Shown here: piece after piece, positions 36,901 to 43,808 of the stretch
Layout: the number at the start of each line of letters is the position of its first letter
Numbering within the stretch: the stretch's first letter is position 1
Source of the DNA: Mycobacterium sp. E183
Lineage (GTDB): Bacteria; Actinomycetota; Actinomycetes; Mycobacteriales; Mycobacteriaceae
Reading direction: 5' to 3'
Assembly: GCF_001667735.1 (NCBI RefSeq)
Contig: NZ_LZJN01000077.1
Coordinates: 1 to 64,000 of the forward strand
Length of the DNA: 64,000 nucleotides
Notes under the pieces: generated by a model
Databases searched by the model: none
What the model saw: only the letters and a program-made list of their open reading frames with translations
Told to the model about the DNA's origin: nothing
Translations under genes and position numbers: made by a program

Positions 36901-38318
36901 GATGCATGCAAGAGGCTGGCCGCAGAATCGGCGAGTGACACGTAGTCAACGCCTGGTTCACCGGAGGACCGGACGCCGAGAATGAGGTTGAGCTTTGTTC
37001 CGGCTCGAGTCACTAGGGGAAGGAGCGCTTTGGAAACTAGATCGTGGGGGTTCCGCGCCTCATCAACTGCATCGATCACGATGCAGGTCGGATTGTCAGA
37101 GTCTGTGAGAGTCTCTACAACTTCGTCAAGCTGTGCATCCTGACGTTGGGTAGGCAACTCCCACTGTTGATTTCGAGCCGGGTCGGATGGACACAACGCA
37201 CCGTGCATCTGGTCGACGATCTGCCAGGAATCCCGGCCTGTCGCAAGTATGGCAACGTCCACGGCACCAACACCGGGACGGAATTCTCCTGGCAAATCGC
37301 CGATCTCGTTCGCATGGGCGCCAACGAATACGGGGTCAGACAGGGTCACCAACCTGCTAAGTACTGCGGACTTGCCGCAGCCGGCGTTGCCGGTGACCAT
37401 CGTGACTGCGCCAACAGTGCTTCGGGTCGCCCTCACAAGCTCTGTCATCAGGCGCTCTCTCCCGCTGAAGAGCCATCCAGACTCGGCGCTGGTCTGAAGG
37501 CCGCGACTGCGTGGTTCCCAATGCGAGACGAGATCCTCCATACGGATGGCTAAGTCCCGGCGGCTTGATTCTGTCTCGACTGGAAGGTTGGACGCTGCGT
37601 CATACCTCGGGTTGGGTAAGCATGGGGACGGCGCGTCGGCGGGCAATGCGGTGAAGAGAACTACCGGCTGGTTTCTCTTACGAAGCTCCGTGCGCAGTAG
37701 CCGAAGTAGTTCCCAGGGGTTGAAATAGGGTTGTATGTCAGAACCATTTGCAGGGCTTTCCAGAAAAGCCTTCAAAGAATTTGCCAAAACTCCTAAAAAC
37801 GCCTCCTTCGTTGGAGAGGTTGTCGCGAAGCCAAGCCAACCGTCTTTCAAGTCTTTGTCGAGACGGAACATGTCGCCAGTGATCGCGCCTGCGTAACAGG
37901 TATCGATGACGATTAACGCATGATCAACCTGAGTTTCGCGTATAAGACCGATCAGATTTTTCGTTTCGATCATTGTTGAGTTTTTCTTATCCTTCACGCT
38001 GCCGCGCAGCGCAAGCCAATGCGAGCCATCGATAACTTCGCCGTGGCCGACGACATATACAACAAGCACATCGCCAGCGGTGATCCGGTTTGTATCTACA
38101 AAATCATCGATGACGGTTCTCCTAGTTGGAGACTTCGCAAGCAACGGGTCTAGTAAGTCAAATCGCCGGTCGTCAAGCGCCTCGGCGGTGAGCCAGTTCG
38201 TCCAAACACTGGCACTATTCTCAACCGGTAAGTTGTTCCATTCGGAGCCCTCACCATAGTCACCGCTGGCAATGACAATCAGGTACCGGTTGCGGACGTC
38301 GAACCGATCTTCAGTCAC
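33942..38318 (-). CDS. Caspase-like / STAND ATPase / WD40 protein
   Basis: 1458 residues, three modules. (1) Caspase-like domain, residues about 10-230: VVYVVGHGEV (H92) and LIVIDTCYAG (C141) form the expected His/Cys dyad. (2) P-loop STAND/NACHT-type ATPase, about 280-640: Walker A GNAGCGKS (310-317), Walker B CIVIDAVDEA (412-421), then helical repeats. (3) C-terminal beta-propeller, about 760-1458, of WD40-like blades (EVWDIGSGRRLAAH, VVLWQLPALKAL, WGLWCLDAAHA, WVRVWSRDGDQIQ). STAND proteins oligomerise on ligand sensing; here the propeller would sense and the caspase act. The GTG start overlaps the hydrolase stop (GTGA). Confidence 0.85.
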   Translation of the reverse strand: MTEDRFDVRNRYLIVIASGDYGEGSEWNNLPVENSASVWTNWLTAEALDDRRFDLLDPLLAKSPTRRTVIDDFVDTNRITAGDVLVVYVVGHGEVIDGSHWLALRGSVKDKKNSTMIETKNLIGLIRETQVDHALIVIDTCYAGAITGDMFRLDKDLKDGWLGFATTSPTKEAFLGVLANSLKAFLESPANGSDIQPYFNPWELLRLLRTELRKRNQPVVLFTALPADAPSPCLPNPRYDAASNLPVETESSRRDLAIRMEDLVSHWEPRSRGLQTSAESGWLFSGRERLMTELVRATRSTVGAVTMVTGNAGCGKSAVLSRLVTLSDPVFVGAHANEIGDLPGEFRPGVGAVDVAILATGRDSWQIVDQMHGALCPSDPARNQQWELPTQRQDAQLDEVVETLTDSDNPTCIVIDAVDEARNPHDLVSKALLPLVTRAGTKLNLILGVRSSGEPGVDYVSLADSAASLLHASVLRADAYPFWDRSDLVKYIDELLARSGSEKPSPYAANREISQATAEVLADLCGTSFVLGRVVAVELASRDTIQDPHDPEWRRRVGNGLAEVIRAELQRSFPDSADHARVLAVMGAPAMSFGRGLPWQRVWPTVATALGQEGKTYGDADIAAILGHRISGYLIRELDDTGATVYRPFHEAVRTALLENLPSDASTTHRATAIGLEALIPRAETARDIIEPETYVRRHLADHAAAGRMLDELLTRADIILTADPVYLAATLGGIQRRGANAAAVLRCLQHLQSGNPDEKAKQLALAALQSGADELAFRAGALAASASWRPLWAWWRPANASRVVGELPSAARALTALATEQGALAIAGGDFGIEVWDIGSGRRLAAHPGNVHSVAVGHVARRAMLLAGHDDGMVSLHELPNLEILAHNLSEHSRAVRAAVIVGRGSMAATGDDDGAVVLWQLPALKALAKEPRAHARVTDLAAAVLDGTSLLISAGDTFENGYRDHDTQPVRAWALPGLSLHAEVETKTSVSNFLKAVSSPLGCIVVFQKGSGFAVKLVAADGTVKLVGARDSGWLSDLLVLREGDEPEIALLFETLEPLTINLTPVPALTLGPYVEIEFAGHWAGPVVLNERVILLSGGRTLRVWDLYDLLAASSPHADISHLAERQKVHYVEAIASASEVLAVLTSDGSVHRWLWRSGEALEPPLVVRREPIEAMANCILAGRPHFAVGYRDGIVEAFDAESAERWPALVDVAAPLHAMAVGEQDGRTVAATAVQLGFDEGRPFYGVRLWDLMTGEEIPTQDSSMVAADRARAARGLPTNDMLHWELVVHGYADKKLDLAVVEKDDYLLIVAHTSLGLTVWPLDATGIGEELRVDSPADLGAIAGRQGLLAVGDSNGRWGLWCLDAAHAVQGEHRGLAALAVGKRQGAPVLLSGGADGWVRVWSRDGDQIQSIDTGEWITSLAFMADDHIAVGTRRGVVVVQLTNSSSDTLSAIG

Positions 38319-39178
38319 GTTGACCCACGAGACGTCGCTTTCGCGATCACTTCGCCGGCGACGGGCTTATTGAGGTAGCGCTCGATCGAATGAGGTTCAT
38401 CTCCGTTACCAACCGTCCAATCCTCCACCGCCGGCCAGAGTCGGTGCAGTGGACCGGCTCCCGCGACAGGGTCGGCAGGATCGAAGATGTTGGTCCATCG
38501 AACAACACCTGGTGCGTCAGTATCAGTCGCTATCTCAAGTTTTTTCCGCAGCCGTTTCACGACCGTCTTGATGCCGAGCGGAGAACCCACGGTGACCAAA
38601 TTCGGCATGTGAAGCGAGTGAACAGCAATCGTTTCATAGGCAACCACCGAGCCTAAGGAATGCCCAAGGAGAACCTTGGTCTCCGGGGTGATCGCCCGTA
38701 GGACCTCTGCCTGCACTGCGTGCGCCAATTCGTCATCGTCGAGATAACGCTTCACTTGAACAAGCTGGGAGACAAACATCAGGACAAGTCCTGCGTCTAT
38801 CCTCGTTTCCAGGAATCTCACGACCGGCTGAAGCAGCTTTGGCACCGCTCCGAAACCCATGGGCTCGCCTCGCTCGGGAAGGGCCGCAGCAGTCTCGGCA
38901 GCTGCCTCAGATAAAAATTCCGCGTCACTGCCTGTCATATTGCTCGCCAAGCTCTCGAAAGACGCCACCTTCGCAGACCCCATGGCTCGGCGACCTGACT
39001 CTGCCTCCGTCAGAAACAGATTGCCGTAGAACGCGAGTTTGAAAGACGGAACCCGAGGAGGAACCTCAGACTTCCGTCCCCAGATCTCGATCCCATTCTT
39101 GAGCCATGGCTTCCAATCCGGGCTGTTCGGCCCACGCTGTTCGTTGCCAATCCCGTGTACCCCGACAACCTCAGCCAT
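38315..39178 (-). CDS. Alpha/beta hydrolase coupled to the caspase-STAND protein
   Basis: 287 residues from the ATG at 39178 (GGAGGAAG ribosome site). Lipase-like fold: VVGVHGIGNEQ gives the oxyanion loop, S174 in LLGHSLGSVVAYE is the nucleophile, D233 or D236 in FDPADPVAG and H263 in EPHSIERY complete the triad. A hydrophobic amphipathic stretch (GLVLMFVSQLVQ) could touch membranes. It is translated together with the caspase gene, so it may be its substrate, effector or regulator. No signal peptide is present. Confidence 0.8.
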   Translation of the reverse strand: MAEVVGVHGIGNEQRGPNSPDWKPWLKNGIEIWGRKSEVPPRVPSFKLAFYGNLFLTEAESGRRAMGSAKVASFESLASNMTGSDAEFLSEAAAETAAALPERGEPMGFGAVPKLLQPVVRFLETRIDAGLVLMFVSQLVQVKRYLDDDELAHAVQAEVLRAITPETKVLLGHSLGSVVAYETIAVHSLHMPNLVTVGSPLGIKTVVKRLRKKLEIATDTDAPGVVRWTNIFDPADPVAGAGPLHRLWPAVEDWTVGNGDEPHSIERYLNKPVAGEVIAKATSRGST

Positions 39179-39591
39179 CGCTTCCTCCAGACAAACCACG
39201 CCGCGGACCTAAGTGCCCAATTGCCAAGTTGACCACAGATAGCCGGCGGAAAGAATAGCGTCCATGCCGGAGGCAGAAAAGGCCGCACGGACCCGTCAGG
39301 GCACATATCGAACACGTCGGCGCGTACCGGGGCGGCTAAGCACAGAGAAGCTGCTAGCGCACCGTCGGCGTGGGTCCGGAAAGTGGCGACCAGGCTTGGT
39401 GCCGCGGTCGATCAACGCGATCGTCGCGGCCCACGTGCAGCGACCCTCACGGCTGCTGATTCGTAACCCAGGCAGTGTCGTCCCTCCCAAGATCGCGCGA
39501 TTCGACGTCCGAGTCGGTGCTTGGACCGACCACCGGGCCGGGTGTCACGACGATGATGTCGCGGATCTCGCCTTCGGCCGGCGCGATCTGG
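39179..39591. other. Intergenic region upstream of the hydrolase/caspase operon
   Basis: About 410 bp that should hold the promoter of the minus-strand operon. Overlapping open frames on both strands have arginine-rich, shadow-like composition. I see no convincing gene, repeat or hairpin. Confidence 0.45.
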
Positions 39592-39705
39592 TCACCCGAT
39601 GTTGATGTAGGGCTGGTCGTGGCCGTCGATCGGCGAATCGTTCGGCGCCCAAGCGTTTTTAACGATCAAGATGCGTGAGAACGCGTCGTGGGGGGAGCTG
39701 CTCAT
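39592..39705 (-). CDS. Tiny hypothetical protein (37 aa)
   Basis: Reads MSSSPHDAFSRILIVKNAWA and so on, preceded by AGGAGATAACAACGG, a good ribosome site. It lies 13 bp after the zinc-finger gene at 39719 and so is probably its operon partner. Too short for family assignment. Confidence 0.45.
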   Translation of the reverse strand: MSSSPHDAFSRILIVKNAWAPNDSPIDGHDQPYINIG

Positions 39706-39718
39706 CCGTTGTTATCTC

Positions 39719-40027
39719 CTAGACGTTGCGGCGGCCGGGCATCATGCGGTCGTGGAATGCGTTGTACGCGGCTGATTCGCTGGCCAGCGCGGCGAACGCG
39801 GCACTAACCGACAACGATTCGGTCTTGTTCTTGCCCGCGGCGCGGTCCTCCAAGAGTGCGGCCACCCCGGGCGCCACAGGCCGCTGACGCTTCTCCGCGA
39901 GCGGGCGCCGCTCATGGGTCTGCGTGATGCATGAGTGGTATAGCGTGCGGCAATCGTCGGAGCAGTAAAAGACCGCGGAGTCCTTGGCGTCGAAGTTACG
40001 TCGGCACCCGTCGCACTTGTGAATCAT
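39719..40027 (-). CDS. Small zinc-finger protein (102 aa)
   Basis: The N-terminus MIHKCDGCRRNFDAK, then VFYCSDDCRTLYHSC, gives a four-cysteine finger with an extra His/Cys. A basic middle (ERRPLAEKRQRP) and a helical end with MMPGRRNV follow. AAGGAGAAC lies in front of the ATG. Similar small finger proteins accompany excisionase genes in actinobacterial elements; role unknown. Confidence 0.6.
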   Translation of the reverse strand: MIHKCDGCRRNFDAKDSAVFYCSDDCRTLYHSCITQTHERRPLAEKRQRPVAPGVAALLEDRAAGKNKTESLSVSAAFAALASESAAYNAFHDRMMPGRRNV

Positions 40028-40038
40028 TGGGGTTCTCC

Positions 40039-40227
40039 TTACGCCTCGCCGCCGAGGAGCGACGCATGGTGGCCTGGGGATGAGCCAGCTTTTGCGGACC
40101 TCGACGGCGCCGCGGTCAGGTCACCGGCGCCGACGAGGTCATAGAGACGTGAACGGCTGATGCTCAGCTGGTACAGGGCCTCTTGTACCGAGACGAGCAG
40201 CCGTTGGGGACTGTCGTGGGCCTCCAT
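40039..40227 (-). pseudogene. Excisionase/MerR-type HTH gene with apparent frameshifts
   Basis: The first 40 residues (LLVSVQEALYQLSISRSRLY, DLVGAGDLTA) are a clear excisionase-type helix-turn-helix. The expected wing, V-E-V-R-K-S-W-L-I-P, is present but in another frame at about 40075-40110; the annotated frame instead reads APSRSAKAGSSPGHH. So the gene appears frameshifted within its recognition wing, with the original frame regained near the end (ASLLGGEA). The ribosome site GAGGAAG and the spacing to the next gene are intact. Confidence 0.6.
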
Positions 40228-40247
40228 TCGCGTCTTCCTCTGTCCGG

Positions 40248-40267
40248 TGATGTGTGTCCAGACATCA
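40248..40267. promoter_or_regulatory. Inverted repeat before the HTH gene
   Basis: TGATGT and ACATCA separated by 8 nt, about 20 bp upstream of the HTH gene start; fits a dimer-binding operator. The remaining bases up to 40556 have no gene and no other structure that I can support. Confidence 0.4.
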
Positions 40268-40556
40268 GAACAACAGGGGTTTGCCGTGCAACATCTGCAT
40301 CGACACTCGGAGACGTCGGCCGCAGAACGGCAAACATGCTGCCGTAGTGGTTAATTCAGGCTGGACATGCCAGCCTGCTGTGAAGTGCTCTGCGCTGCAG
40401 GTTATTCGCTGCACGCACCAGCGAGAACTGTGTACAGTAACGGCAAATCCAGTGGAAGTGGAGAAGGTAGGTGGCCAGCCTGGGCGTTGGGGGGACCCGG
40501 GCCGGTCACCCGAGATAACAACCTGCGGCGGATTCATCGCCACATAGAGCCTGCGC

Positions 40557-40895
40557 TCAGGATGGGGCGCTGGCGTCCCGGACGACCGTCAGCGTGATCT
40601 TCTGGTTCATCGGGACCATGGTCCCCGCCGGTGGGGTCATGGCCGTGATCTTCCAGGAGTAGGAATCGCGGGCGGGGTCATTCATTGCGTCGTGGCCATC
40701 GGGCGCGGTCGCCGTGATGTTGTCGAAGCACTGCAGGATCGAGTCGTTGCTCAGGTGGGCCAGCGAGTAGCCCACGGTCGCGGGAAGCGGCATCGGCCAG
40801 TGCATCGACTTGCACATCTCGTCTCCGGTGGTGGCGCGAGCCGTTGGCGCCGAAGACATCATCACGGTAATCACCGCAAGAGCCGCGACCCTCAT
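40557..40895 (-). CDS. Small secreted protein with PASTA-like end
   Basis: 112 residues. The signal peptide ends APTARATTGDE. The mature part has two cysteines (DEMCKSM, LQCFDN). It ends in ITAMTPPAGTMVPMNQKITL, then TVV, which follows the last half of a PASTA repeat as found in mycobacterial PknB and penicillin-binding proteins. May bind peptidoglycan-like ligands; it is short of a full PASTA unit, so this is tentative. Confidence 0.6.
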   Translation of the reverse strand: MRVAALAVITVMMSSAPTARATTGDEMCKSMHWPMPLPATVGYSLAHLSNDSILQCFDNITATAPDGHDAMNDPARDSYSWKITAMTPPAGTMVPMNQKITLTVVRDASAPS

Positions 40896-41027
40896 CGGTT
40901 TCCTTTCTCCGCGTTACCGCGCGACCGCCCAAGAAGGCGGTTCGACCGCCAATTCCCCGATCTTCCATGCGCAGCCCCGCCTCGCGCTACCCTCCCTGAC
41001 TACCGGAAGCGCAGCATGGGGGGAGAG

Positions 41028-41939
41028 ATGCCGCAGCGGACGAATGACTTCCAGACGATGGTCACGTTGATCACCACTTTGCTGCGCAAGGATCCGACCG
41101 TCGTTGTCACACCGTCGGCGATGCTGCCCGAGAAGATCACCGGCGCCCTGCGCGAGGTTGATATCTGCGTCGAAAGCGATGCGACAGGGCACAAAGTAGT
41201 CGTCGGGATCGAATGCCGAGCGTGGAAGGACCCGCAGTCGGTCGAGTGGGTTGAGGCCATGCGCGGGAAGCACCAGCACCTTCCCACCGACGTTCTCGTC
41301 CTCGTGTCAAAGAGCGGCTTTACGAAGAACGCGTTAAAGCTGGCGGAGTTCTACGGCATCAAGGCGATTACCCCCGGCGAGATGACCCCGGAGTTCGTGG
41401 GCAAAGTCGTCGGCGCCCTCAGCACCGGCTGGATCAAGGTAACGAGCGCCACTCCGCAGGGGATGCGGGTGTGGGCGCAGCGGCCCGACGGGGGCGTTGA
41501 TGTTGTCGAGGCCTTCGACGAGACAGGGGCGTTGGGCATTCATGCGCCTGACGGGTCGCTGCTGTTCGATGCGAACGAGCTGATCAGGCGCACGATGCCC
41601 ACTTTCGGCATGAGCAACCCCCAGTTCCGCGAAGCGATCGGCAACGCCCCGCCCGGAGAGCTGTCCTTTGAGTTCACCTTGGACGACCCGAGGCAGCTGG
41701 AGGATGGCCAGCACTATTTTCTGCTCTACAACGGGGCGCCCGTGGCGATAACCAAGCTGGCGATTCGGGGGATTCTGACGCTCGAAATTGCCGAGGCGCC
41801 CCTGACGCATGCGAGCTACGACGGCACCAATTTTTCGGCAGGTAAGGCGGTGTTCACCGATAAGGTGCTGCACGTCGTCGTCACCGAAACCGAGGAAGGC
41901 GTCACCCAGGTCGCCATGCACAGCGAGCCGGCCAATTAA
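41028..41939 (+). CDS. Restriction-endonuclease-like protein
   Basis: 303 residues from MPQRTNDFQTM (GGGGGGAG ribosome site; an in-frame ATG 12 bp earlier is possible). The first 110 residues have the order of a PD-(D/E)XK fold: helix, strand with EVDICVES (D45), strand VVVGIECRAWKD (E62; R64 in place of the usual K), then TDVLVLVSKSGFTKNALKLA. The C-terminal 190 residues are beta-rich and unrecognised. It probably recognises or cuts nucleic acid; the K-to-R change may lower or alter activity. It stands alone between minus-strand genes. Confidence 0.68.
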   Translation: MPQRTNDFQTMVTLITTLLRKDPTVVVTPSAMLPEKITGALREVDICVESDATGHKVVVGIECRAWKDPQSVEWVEAMRGKHQHLPTDVLVLVSKSGFTKNALKLAEFYGIKAITPGEMTPEFVGKVVGALSTGWIKVTSATPQGMRVWAQRPDGGVDVVEAFDETGALGIHAPDGSLLFDANELIRRTMPTFGMSNPQFREAIGNAPPGELSFEFTLDDPRQLEDGQHYFLLYNGAPVAITKLAIRGILTLEIAEAPLTHASYDGTNFSAGKAVFTDKVLHVVVTETEEGVTQVAMHSEPAN

Positions 41940-41974
41940 AACTGCCGCCGGGACGCCGGATTTTTTCCTACTAG

Positions 41975-42529
41975 TCAGGGCGGGGGAGTCCAGCCAGGCC
42001 TTCGCCAGCAATCCGACGCTCCGACGCGGACTAACACCACGTCGCCAACCTGGATCTCCTGCTGCCCCGCCACGAGCTTATCGGCCAGGCCCTCGATCTC
42101 AGGCAGGTCGTCCTCGTACTCCTTGTGCCATGACGTCGCCGTCGCCGCGTCTGGTCGAACTTCACCAGGTGGCGGTTTGTGGCCGGGCAGATACTCGGAT
42201 GCCAACGCGTCGCTGGCCTCTTCCTCTGTTGGGGGACGCCCCAACGCTTCCTGCAGTATCGGCCAATCGGTTTGGCTGGCGCGGACGTAGCGCATCACGC
42301 GGTCGACGTCGACCGACTCCTCCGGGCCTTCGACGACGCGGGCCGACATGTATGGCCCGGCGTAGGCGTAGTTTCCGAGGTGTTCGGGTTCGATGTCGAC
42401 GTGGTTGTTGCCCTCGTAGCTTCCCGCCTCGTCGTCAGTGGTGATGTCGATTTGGTTGACCGTCCCACCTCGCCTCACCGCTGCGCGAGCGTGCCCGGCT
42501 TCGTGGTAAGCGGTGACCTCGCGCGCCAT
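41975..42529 (-). CDS. HEAGH metalloprotease-like protein (M41-like)
   Basis: 184 residues from MAREVTAYHEAGHARA; the longer open frame upstream is low-complexity. HEAGH is the zinc motif of M41/FtsH-type and other gluzincin-like proteases. Downstream, YAYAGPYMSARVVEG recalls the helix that follows in M41 peptidases. No ATPase or membrane part is present. A 30-codon frame (42529-42621) ends with its stop over this ATG (TGATG) but is unsupported otherwise. Located beside the repressor, excisionase and integrase. Confidence 0.62.
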   Translation of the reverse strand: MAREVTAYHEAGHARAAVRRGGTVNQIDITTDDEAGSYEGNNHVDIEPEHLGNYAYAGPYMSARVVEGPEESVDVDRVMRYVRASQTDWPILQEALGRPPTEEEASDALASEYLPGHKPPPGEVRPDAATATSWHKEYEDDLPEIEGLADKLVAGQQEIQVGDVVLVRVGASDCWRRPGWTPPP

Positions 42530-42689
42530 CACACCACGAGAATACCGGTCGTGTACGAGATGGTGGTCCGGCGCAGGCGCCGCTCCTCCGCGTTCATCGG
42601 GATCGTGACGGCCCTTTGCATTCCGTTCTCCCGGCACAAAGAGGTTAAGTCCGGGCGGTGAGTTTGACGCCGGCCAGGCCTCGCCTCCT

Positions 42690-42974
42690 TTACTCCTCGC
42701 CGTCGAGGCGGATGCGCCGGGCACGCCAAACTTCAGTCCCGGTGGCGGGAATCGCGTCCTCTAACGAAGCCAACACGATCAGCTGCCGGCCGATCGAACC
42801 CGCCGTGGCCGCCGACAACCTCAGCTCGAAGAACTGGCCGGGCCGAGCGACTGCTTCACGCCGGATACGGATTTCGTTACGGCGCCGCGATACCTTGACC
42901 CGGCCGCCCGCGCTGTCCCGGATTCCCGGATGCTGCATCATGCTCCGACCCGTATTCCCGGGGATCGGTGTCAT
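42690..42974 (-). CDS. Small basic protein downstream of the excisionase (94 aa)
   Basis: The ATG overlaps the excisionase stop (TAATG), so it is coupled to it. Reads MTPIPGNTGRSMMQHPGIRD, then an arginine-rich strand-rich part (VKVSRRRNEIRIRREAVA, FFELRLSA). No family recognised; possibly a recombination-directionality or regulatory accessory. Confidence 0.5.
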   Translation of the reverse strand: MTPIPGNTGRSMMQHPGIRDSAGGRVKVSRRRNEIRIRREAVARPGQFFELRLSAATAGSIGRQLIVLASLEDAIPATGTEVWRARRIRLDGEE

Positions 42975-43147
42975 TAGGCGTCGAGGCCTTGCGCGGCGAG
43001 GAATGCGACAACGTCGGAGCGTTTCCAGACGAGGCGGCGACCAATCTTTGCGGCGGGCAGTTTTCCTTCGTAATGCCAGAAGCGCCAGGTGGATTCGGGC
43101 AGGCGGTACTCGCGCTCTAGGTCGCTGGCGAACAACAGGTCAGCCAC
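42974..43147 (-). CDS. Excisionase (Xis-like, 57 aa)
   Basis: Small MerR/excisionase-type winged helix: ADLLFASDLEREYRLPESTW, RFWHYEGKLPAAKIGRR, VWKRSDVVAFLAAQGL. GTG start. This is the typical size and pattern of actinobacterial recombination-directionality factors, which bind beside the attachment core and drive excision with the integrase. It is divergent from the repressor at 43239, with two repeats between them. Confidence 0.75.
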   Translation of the reverse strand: MADLLFASDLEREYRLPESTWRFWHYEGKLPAAKIGRRLVWKRSDVVAFLAAQGLDA

Positions 43148-43165
43148 GCCTCACTTCCTCAATTA

Positions 43166-43188
43166 GGTAAGGTTGCTTATGTAGGTAG
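43166..43188 (+). promoter_or_regulatory. Operator-like repeat, copy 1
   Basis: 23-bp sequence beginning GGTAAGGTT and ending ATGTAGGTAG; the copy at 43224 matches in 19 of 23 positions, same orientation, 58 bp away. It sits just upstream of the excisionase start. Confidence 0.6.
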
Positions 43189-43223
43189 TGTGGCTGGCGT
43201 GGTTGTGTAAGTCAAGCAATCTG

Positions 43224-43246
43224 GGTAAAGTTCCTAATGTGGGTAG
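43224..43246 (+). promoter_or_regulatory. Operator-like repeat, copy 2 (overlaps repressor start)
   Basis: Begins GGTAAAGTT and ends ATGTGGGTAG. It covers the GTG start at 43239, so protein bound here would block the repressor's own expression. Confidence 0.6.
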
Positions 43247-43808
43247 AACTCGGATTGTCAGCAACCAGTTTGGTGAGCGACTGCAGGCTGAGCGTGAGCG
43301 GCGCGGCTGGTCGCAAACCGCTATGGCGGAAAAACTTCGCGCACACGGGTTTTCCTGCCATCCGACGACTGTGGCCAAGCTGGAAGCCAACGAGCGGACG
43401 CTAGCGGCAGAAGAACTCGGCGCCTATGCCGATGTGTTTGGTTGCAGTGTCGACGCGTTGATGGGGCGGCGTGCAAGGCCGGCGGCCGACCGCGCCCTCG
43501 CGCTGCAGCGGCTCACCGAATCAACCATCGACGCTCATCAGTCGGTGCGCACGTCGGTGCGCCACCTCACCCAAGCACTAGGCGAGGTCGCAGAGGCGGA
43601 CCGGGACGGCAAGCTCACCGATCTGGTGGCTGCCGTACAGACCGTATGTGGCGCCCTGGACAGCGTGGGCCAACAGTTTCCGCGGGTCGAGGGCCTGATC
43701 GCGGAAGCAGGCGGTGGGTCCGACACCTGGTGGGTGCAACCAGCGGACCCTAAACGGGCCGCCGAAGTCCGTCGCAAAGTGGCGCAGAAAGGGCAGAGGA
43801 AGGCATGA
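43239..43808 (+). CDS. Cro/CI-type HTH repressor
   Basis: 189 residues from GTG 43239 (VGRTRIVSNQFGERL). The HTH spans about residues 12-65 (LQAERERRGWSQTAMAEKLR, TTVAKLEANERTLAAEELGA). The C-terminal half is helical (SVRTSVRHLTQALGEVAEA) and probably dimerises. A longer frame from 43188 is possible but less likely, as it would start inside operator copy 1. Its stop overlaps the integrase start (ATGA), so repressor and integrase are co-translated. Probably the element's master regulator. Confidence 0.75.
   Translation: MGRTRIVSNQFGERLQAERERRGWSQTAMAEKLRAHGFSCHPTTVAKLEANERTLAAEELGAYADVFGCSVDALMGRRARPAADRALALQRLTESTIDAHQSVRTSVRHLTQALGEVAEADRDGKLTDLVAAVQTVCGALDSVGQQFPRVEGLIAEAGGGSDTWWVQPADPKRAAEVRRKVAQKGQRKA

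Noticed and set aside
42529..42621. 30-codon frame ending over the HEAGH gene start
   Set aside because: Overlap alone is weak support and the product has no recognisable feature.
43163..43188. IdeR/DtxR iron box (TTAGGTAAGGTT...)
   Set aside because: Only the left half resembles the iron box; the right half does not pair, and the sequence is better explained by the repeated 23-bp operator.
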